Shown here in pieces: positions 60,779-64,000 of a stretch of 64,000 nt of DNA. A model generated the notes under the pieces. The model worked only from the letters and a program-made list of their open reading frames with translations. It ran no database searches and was not told the DNA's origin. Positions within the stretch are counted from its first letter, which is position 1; every line of letters begins with the position of its first letter. The position numbers and the translations under genes are program-made. Origin of the DNA: Eutreptiella sp. 'Long Island Sound 2002' (lineage: Eukaryota > Euglenozoa > Euglenophyceae > Eutreptiales > Eutreptiaceae); the NCBI GenBank assembly GCA_964036045.1, contig OZ038398.1:29705380-29769379 (forward strand), read 5' to 3'.

Positions 60779-61574
60779 AAAAGTTTATAGTGTTTTCAGC
60801 ACTGTGTTTTTGCTTCTCCTGCTGCTTGTTGTTGCTGTAGGGTGTCCTGCTGCTGGTTTTGGATGATGAAAAGCTTTTGTTTGTTGAAATACAGTAAAGC
60901 CAACTCAATCCAGGATAGCCCAAGCCAACAGTATGCAAAGAGAAGGTAATCCAGGATCAAAGCATGAAGGGCTGCAGTGTAAACAGTGAAAGATGATTAG
61001 ATATTCACAGAAACTGCAACTCAGGATACAAATGAATGCATATTCACAGAGATAGCTGAAATGTTTTGGGAAAAGAGTTAGAAAACTGCCTCAGGATCAC
61101 TCTCTCTCCATAGTGCCATCTTAGGAGATGTGCACTCTTTGTTTTGGGTCCCATATGTGCTGAGGTGGCATGGTATGTGGCGATGAGGTCACTGCCATGT
61201 CACATGGGATCTTCCTACTTAGTTAGGCTGACCAGGAATTGAACCCAGGACCTCTCAAAAAGAGGTGCCTAACCCCCTATGGTGCATACCACTAGGGCAG
61301 ATAAGTATTCATGGAAAAACATAGATAAATTCATAGGCTCTACCTTAGGTATGTCAGTGCTCAGTCAACTCAGGAAAAGATGTTTTACTTCTGATTGAAA
61401 GGGGATTAAGGGGTCCACTCAATATCCTGATTGGGTGTTTGGTTCCATAGGTCAAAATGTGTTCTCACCACTTTTGGCTGGACCAATACTAAGATAAAAA
61501 TGCATGGATGCTCAGTGCATCTCTAATACAGCTAGAGTATGTCCCAAAGCAATGGAAAAGCACTTTTTCTTACT
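60779..61574 (-). repeat. 5' LTR of the inner element
   Basis: 796 bp, direct repeat of 50178-50973 at a constant offset of 10,601, with one visible difference. It carries the promoter and polyadenylation signals by family rule. I cannot place a TATA box with confidence. Confidence 0.93.
61225..61300 (-). other. tRNA-like segment in the LTR (right copy)
   Basis: Identical to the left-LTR segment, with the B-box GGTTCAATTCC at 61235-61245 on the minus strand. If the A and B boxes were used, transcription by RNA polymerase III would start within the LTR and run towards gag. Confidence 0.4.
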
Positions 61575-61579
61575 TACAG
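61575..61579. repeat. Target site duplication, right copy (TACAG)
   Basis: Matches 50173-50177. The outer pol frame resumes here with GACCCTTACTTTGGACC, which reads DPYFGP. Confidence 0.85.
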
Positions 61580-62065
61580 GACCCTTACTTTGGACCCTAT
61601 CGTATCATCAGGATAGATGGATCCAGGATCCATGTCAGATGCAGTCCACGTCTAGGTGGTGAACTGCTGTGTGCACCTAAGCAGTTGAGGCACTATTACT
61701 CCCCTGACGACTTGTCTTGGGATGAGTGGCGCCTCAGCGACAGTGAGATTGAACGTATAGACCTAGAGAACGCTGCCAGTCCAGAGGAGGCAGACGAACT
61801 CGAAGAGATGACTGCCGATGAGATGGCAGTCGATGGTTACTACGTGGTTGCAAGTATTGCTCGCCACGAGTATAAACAGGGCTGGAAATTCCTTACCCTG
61901 TGGGATGGCTATGGGTTGTCTGAGGCGACCTGGGAACCTATGTCAGCCTTCATACAACCAGATGGGAGTATCAACCCCATCTTCCGCACTTACCTCGTTG
62001 AGAACAACGAGGGGCAGCTCCTAACCCGTGCTGAGACTATGTCCCAGCGTAAGAAGCGAAACTAA
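61575..62065 (+). pseudogene. Outer pol, part 3: GPY/F motif and chromodomain
   Basis: This is the C-terminal end of the outer Pol, separated from part 2 by the inner element. It begins with DPYFGPYRIIRID (GPY/F motif). An acidic linker follows (SPEEADELEEMTADEM), then a chromodomain with GYYVVASIARHEYKQGWKFL, TLWDGYG and EATWEPMSAF. It ends with the basic tail SQRKKRN and a TAA. Compared with the inner Pol this end is complete, so the insertion removed nothing. Confidence 0.92.
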
Positions 62066-63028
62066 TTGCCCTGTGTCAGTCTACTGACAGGTGCAGTGAG
62101 CACTCTTCTGCAGACGTGCCTTTGTATGGGTGTAAGAGCAGTTGTCACAGTTGCCCCGCATTGCATCGCAGGACAGGACCGTTAGCCCCCCGTGACAACC
62201 ACTCCCTGGCCGAAGGCCATTGGTTTCTCACAGACTACTGCTTACTGAGCACTGCACTGACCCTGTCTGTGCCCTGCAGACCCATGCCTATGGTTTCCAG
62301 CGTGAGCCAGGTGGCCGCTTATCAAGATTGCAGCCACCCAGAGAGTGTTTGCCTTGTTGACCATGTGTTGCATGGGTACTGCCCTAATGTAATGACCTTG
62401 GTGAGCCAACGAAGAACGGTGGCTTACTACACCAGGGGGGAATGACAAGCAAGGTGTTATGAGGCAAGGTGTGTCTTCCCTCCTTGGGGACAAGCGAGCC
62501 CACAGTTAGGACCCCTGACTGGTCCAGACCCATGGGGTTCTACCCTTCCTTACAGGGTTTACCATACCCCTAAGTGTGCTACGTATGTCTGTATGTGTCT
62601 CACTTCTCTCCCCAGCGTGGCTCCCGGAGACCGGGCTTCGCTGACGTCGGACCGAAGGTCCTAATCAGGTACTATTACCACTCCTATGGCGCCCAATTTC
62701 TGTGCTGGCGCCTATCCTTGGGGTAGGACGGCAAAAGCCCTACCTACTAAGAGGGGAGGGGTGGCCAAGTGTGCTAAGGGCATACAAAACGCCCATTTTT
62801 GCTACAGGCCAAAAGCTAACGCACTCCCCTGCCCACGAGGAAAAGCACGCGGGACAGGAGACACCACTACACTACACTCACTAACGCCAGCACCGGCCTT
62901 CGAAGGCAGGGTGAGCACTCATCACTTGCACTCACCTCCTGCCAGGCCTGCTGACCCTAACCCCTACACACGCTACTGGGTGCTGCAGTCGAAGTTCACT
63001 CAGGCCCTAATGGCCCTCCTGTAAAGAA

Positions 63029-63535
63029 GACAAGAGAACACAGCGCTCCTAAGCAGCTGTGGCCTAACAGGGGACGCCACAACGCGTTTCCCCTGCTAGG
63101 GCTTGGAGGGAAGGGGTGCTCTCGTTGCGTGCACAGCGCAGATGTCGTTGAGGTCGAACTGCCCTCGCCAGTACTGGCTGAGGCACAGTGCTTTGATTTG
63201 TGATCAGCGCCCCTGTTTTGCTGGGGCAGAAAAATGGTAGCCGCCGAAGGCAGCTGCTGCGTGCACCAATCACCCTTAACCTCTCCCACCTGTACAAAAG
63301 AGGCAAATGAAGGGGCGTTTGCGATGGAGGAACCAAGCCACACTCCAGGTATTATACCCTTCTCAGTGTGACCTATAATACACTGTTCGCAAACACGCTG
63401 AAGATTCAGCTACCCCTGTCAAGCAAGCAAGCTTTAAGAAACTCCTCGGGTTCTCTTAAAGAACGTACCGAGGAGCCTCTGGGTAACCTAAACAAGGTTT
63501 ACCGTGCGCAATTCGCGTGGCCTACCCTTTAATGC
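63029..63535 (+). promoter_or_regulatory. Conserved 3' noncoding block, outer copy
   Basis: Counterpart of 52211-52694. Long exact strings such as CACACTCCAGGTATTATACC and GAGAACACAGCGCT are shared. Both copies contain the small palindrome GGTATTATACC and a TATAATAC string 20 bases further on. Confidence 0.6.
63442..63475 (+). other. Conserved bipartite stem-loop, outer copy
   Basis: CTCCTCGG/CCGAGGAG forms a perfect 8-bp outer stem. GTTCT/AGAAC forms a 5-bp inner stem around CTTAA, with a GTA bulge on the 3' side. Confidence 0.65.
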
Positions 63536-64000
63536 ATCATGTGCACGCAGGGAAGGAAGGCTGAACCACTGACTCAACCAGGAGGTGAGCTCCTCCTGGG
63601 CTAACCTACCTTACTCACCATGCATCGTGTGAATGCCGAATTGAAACGAACACAAAACAAACCTAAGCGTTTTAAGCAACTCAACTTTAACGCCACGGCC
63701 GCACACGAACAAACGCTTTCTGTACTTACCTGTGAAGAAGAAAACAAGGGTAAATTTCGGATACAGGCGAAGCGCCACAGCGTGTGGATGCCTCGATTAG
63801 GCACATGCATCGCGAGCACAGCGCATATTCTAACCCTACGTGCGCGCTGCGCGCTCCATTCGCATCACATACCTTTCATTCCTGCTTTTACCTGTGCAGA
63901 GCACGAGAGAAGAACACCCGACCCCCCAACGAGCACAGCGTTGACAACCCTAACGTTTTGACGGAACAACCAACACGAACGCAATGCGTGAGTGTGAGGT

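Larger units (their letters stand above)
50178..61574 (-). mobile_element. Inner LTR retrotransposon, apparently intact, 11,397 bp, nested in the outer pol
   Basis: Reading on the minus strand: 5' LTR (60779-61574), primer-binding site, gag, pol (protease, N-P-R-F module, RT, RNase H, integrase, GPY/F motif, chromodomain), a 2.3-kb noncoding region, polypurine tract, 3' LTR (50178-50973). The LTRs differ at one base by eye, and a short target duplication flanks the insertion. Both long frames are open. Domain order places it with Ty3/gypsy chromoviruses. It is related to, but clearly diverged from, the outer element. It appears young and possibly still mobile, subject to the unusual RT motif described under pol. 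Confidence 0.93.
43593..64000 (+). mobile_element. Outer LTR retrotransposon (Ty3/gypsy-like, chromodomain), broken, interrupted, extends past window
   Basis: The order is 5' LTR (43593-44303), candidate primer-binding site, gag, then protease, an N-P-P-F module, a remnant of reverse transcriptase, RNase H, integrase and chromodomain. The last part is split by the inner element (50178-61574). Protein order and motifs are those of Ty3/gypsy elements with integrase after RNase H. Pol carries two nonsense codons, a deletion of the RT core and the nested insertion, so the copy cannot move by itself. The 3' LTR is not in the window: the 3' noncoding region is still running at 64000. Confidence 0.88.
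62066..64000 (+). other. 3' noncoding region of the outer element, runs off the window
   Basis: About 1.9 kb after the pol stop without a credible gene. From about 62690 it aligns in patches with the inner element's 3' noncoding region (for example TGGCGCCCAATTTCTGTGCT near 62687). The best conserved part is 63029-63535. Neither the polypurine tract nor the 3' LTR is reached. A foldback CAGGAGG...CCTCCTG lies near 63579-63598, with a similar hairpin in the inner element. Confidence 0.7.

Noticed and set aside
62686-62710. TGGCGCCCAA-type string downstream of the outer pol as a primer-binding site
   Set aside because: It lies after pol, not after a 5' LTR. The corresponding string also occurs at the same place in the inner element, whose true site is at 60760-60777.

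Overview
The window looks like nuclear DNA of a eukaryote with a large, repeat-rich genome. It holds a long tandem satellite array, simple-sequence tracts, and two nested LTR retrotransposons of the Ty3/gypsy (Metaviridae-like) type with C-terminal chromodomains. There is no operon, ribosome-binding-site pattern or dense gene packing. The Gag zinc knuckles (C-x2-C-x4-H-x4-C in a G-K-R-x-H-Y-E-D-E-C context) remind me of retroelement proteins from dinoflagellate and other protist assemblies. That is memory only, so the taxon is an open inference.

Layout. (1) 1-37499: a head-to-tail array of a 2,260-2,263 bp unit, 16 complete copies plus a truncated 17th, very homogeneous and apparently non-coding. 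(2) 37500-43592: low-gene DNA with a possible exon fragment at the satellite edge, a 707-bp element with 23-bp terminal inverted repeats filled by a 16/99-bp minisatellite (38800-39506), AC/GA microsatellites, a 184-bp tandem repeat, and two weak coding remnants. (3) 43593 to beyond 64000: an older, broken LTR retrotransposon on the + strand (outer element). It has a 5' LTR, an intact gag, and a pol disabled by two nonsense codons, a deletion of about 0.72 kb through the reverse-transcriptase core, and a nested insertion. (4) 50178-61574: a younger, apparently intact 11.4-kb LTR retrotransposon on the - strand (inner element), inserted into the integrase/chromodomain part of the outer pol. Its 796-bp LTRs differ at one position by eye, and it has a primer-binding site, a polypurine tract, an 833-codon gag and a pol open for 1,642 codons after the gag stop. 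The outer pol resumes at 61575 and ends at 62065, followed by its 3' noncoding region to the window edge.

The most unusual points concern the two retroelements. In both, gag and pol lie in the same frame, separated by one stop codon, and pol has no ATG before the protease; this implies stop-codon readthrough. Both Pol proteins carry, between protease and reverse transcriptase, a module with E-L-F-A-S, N-P-[PR]-F and P-D-W motifs. It resembles the Dam-like/DIRS-type module normally found elsewhere. Their LTRs start with AGTAAG rather than TG. A roughly 0.5-kb block of 3' noncoding sequence is better conserved between the two elements than their coding regions. The inner reverse transcriptase has H-I-D-D in place of the usual Y-x-D-D. 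All similarity statements were made by eye without database searches.
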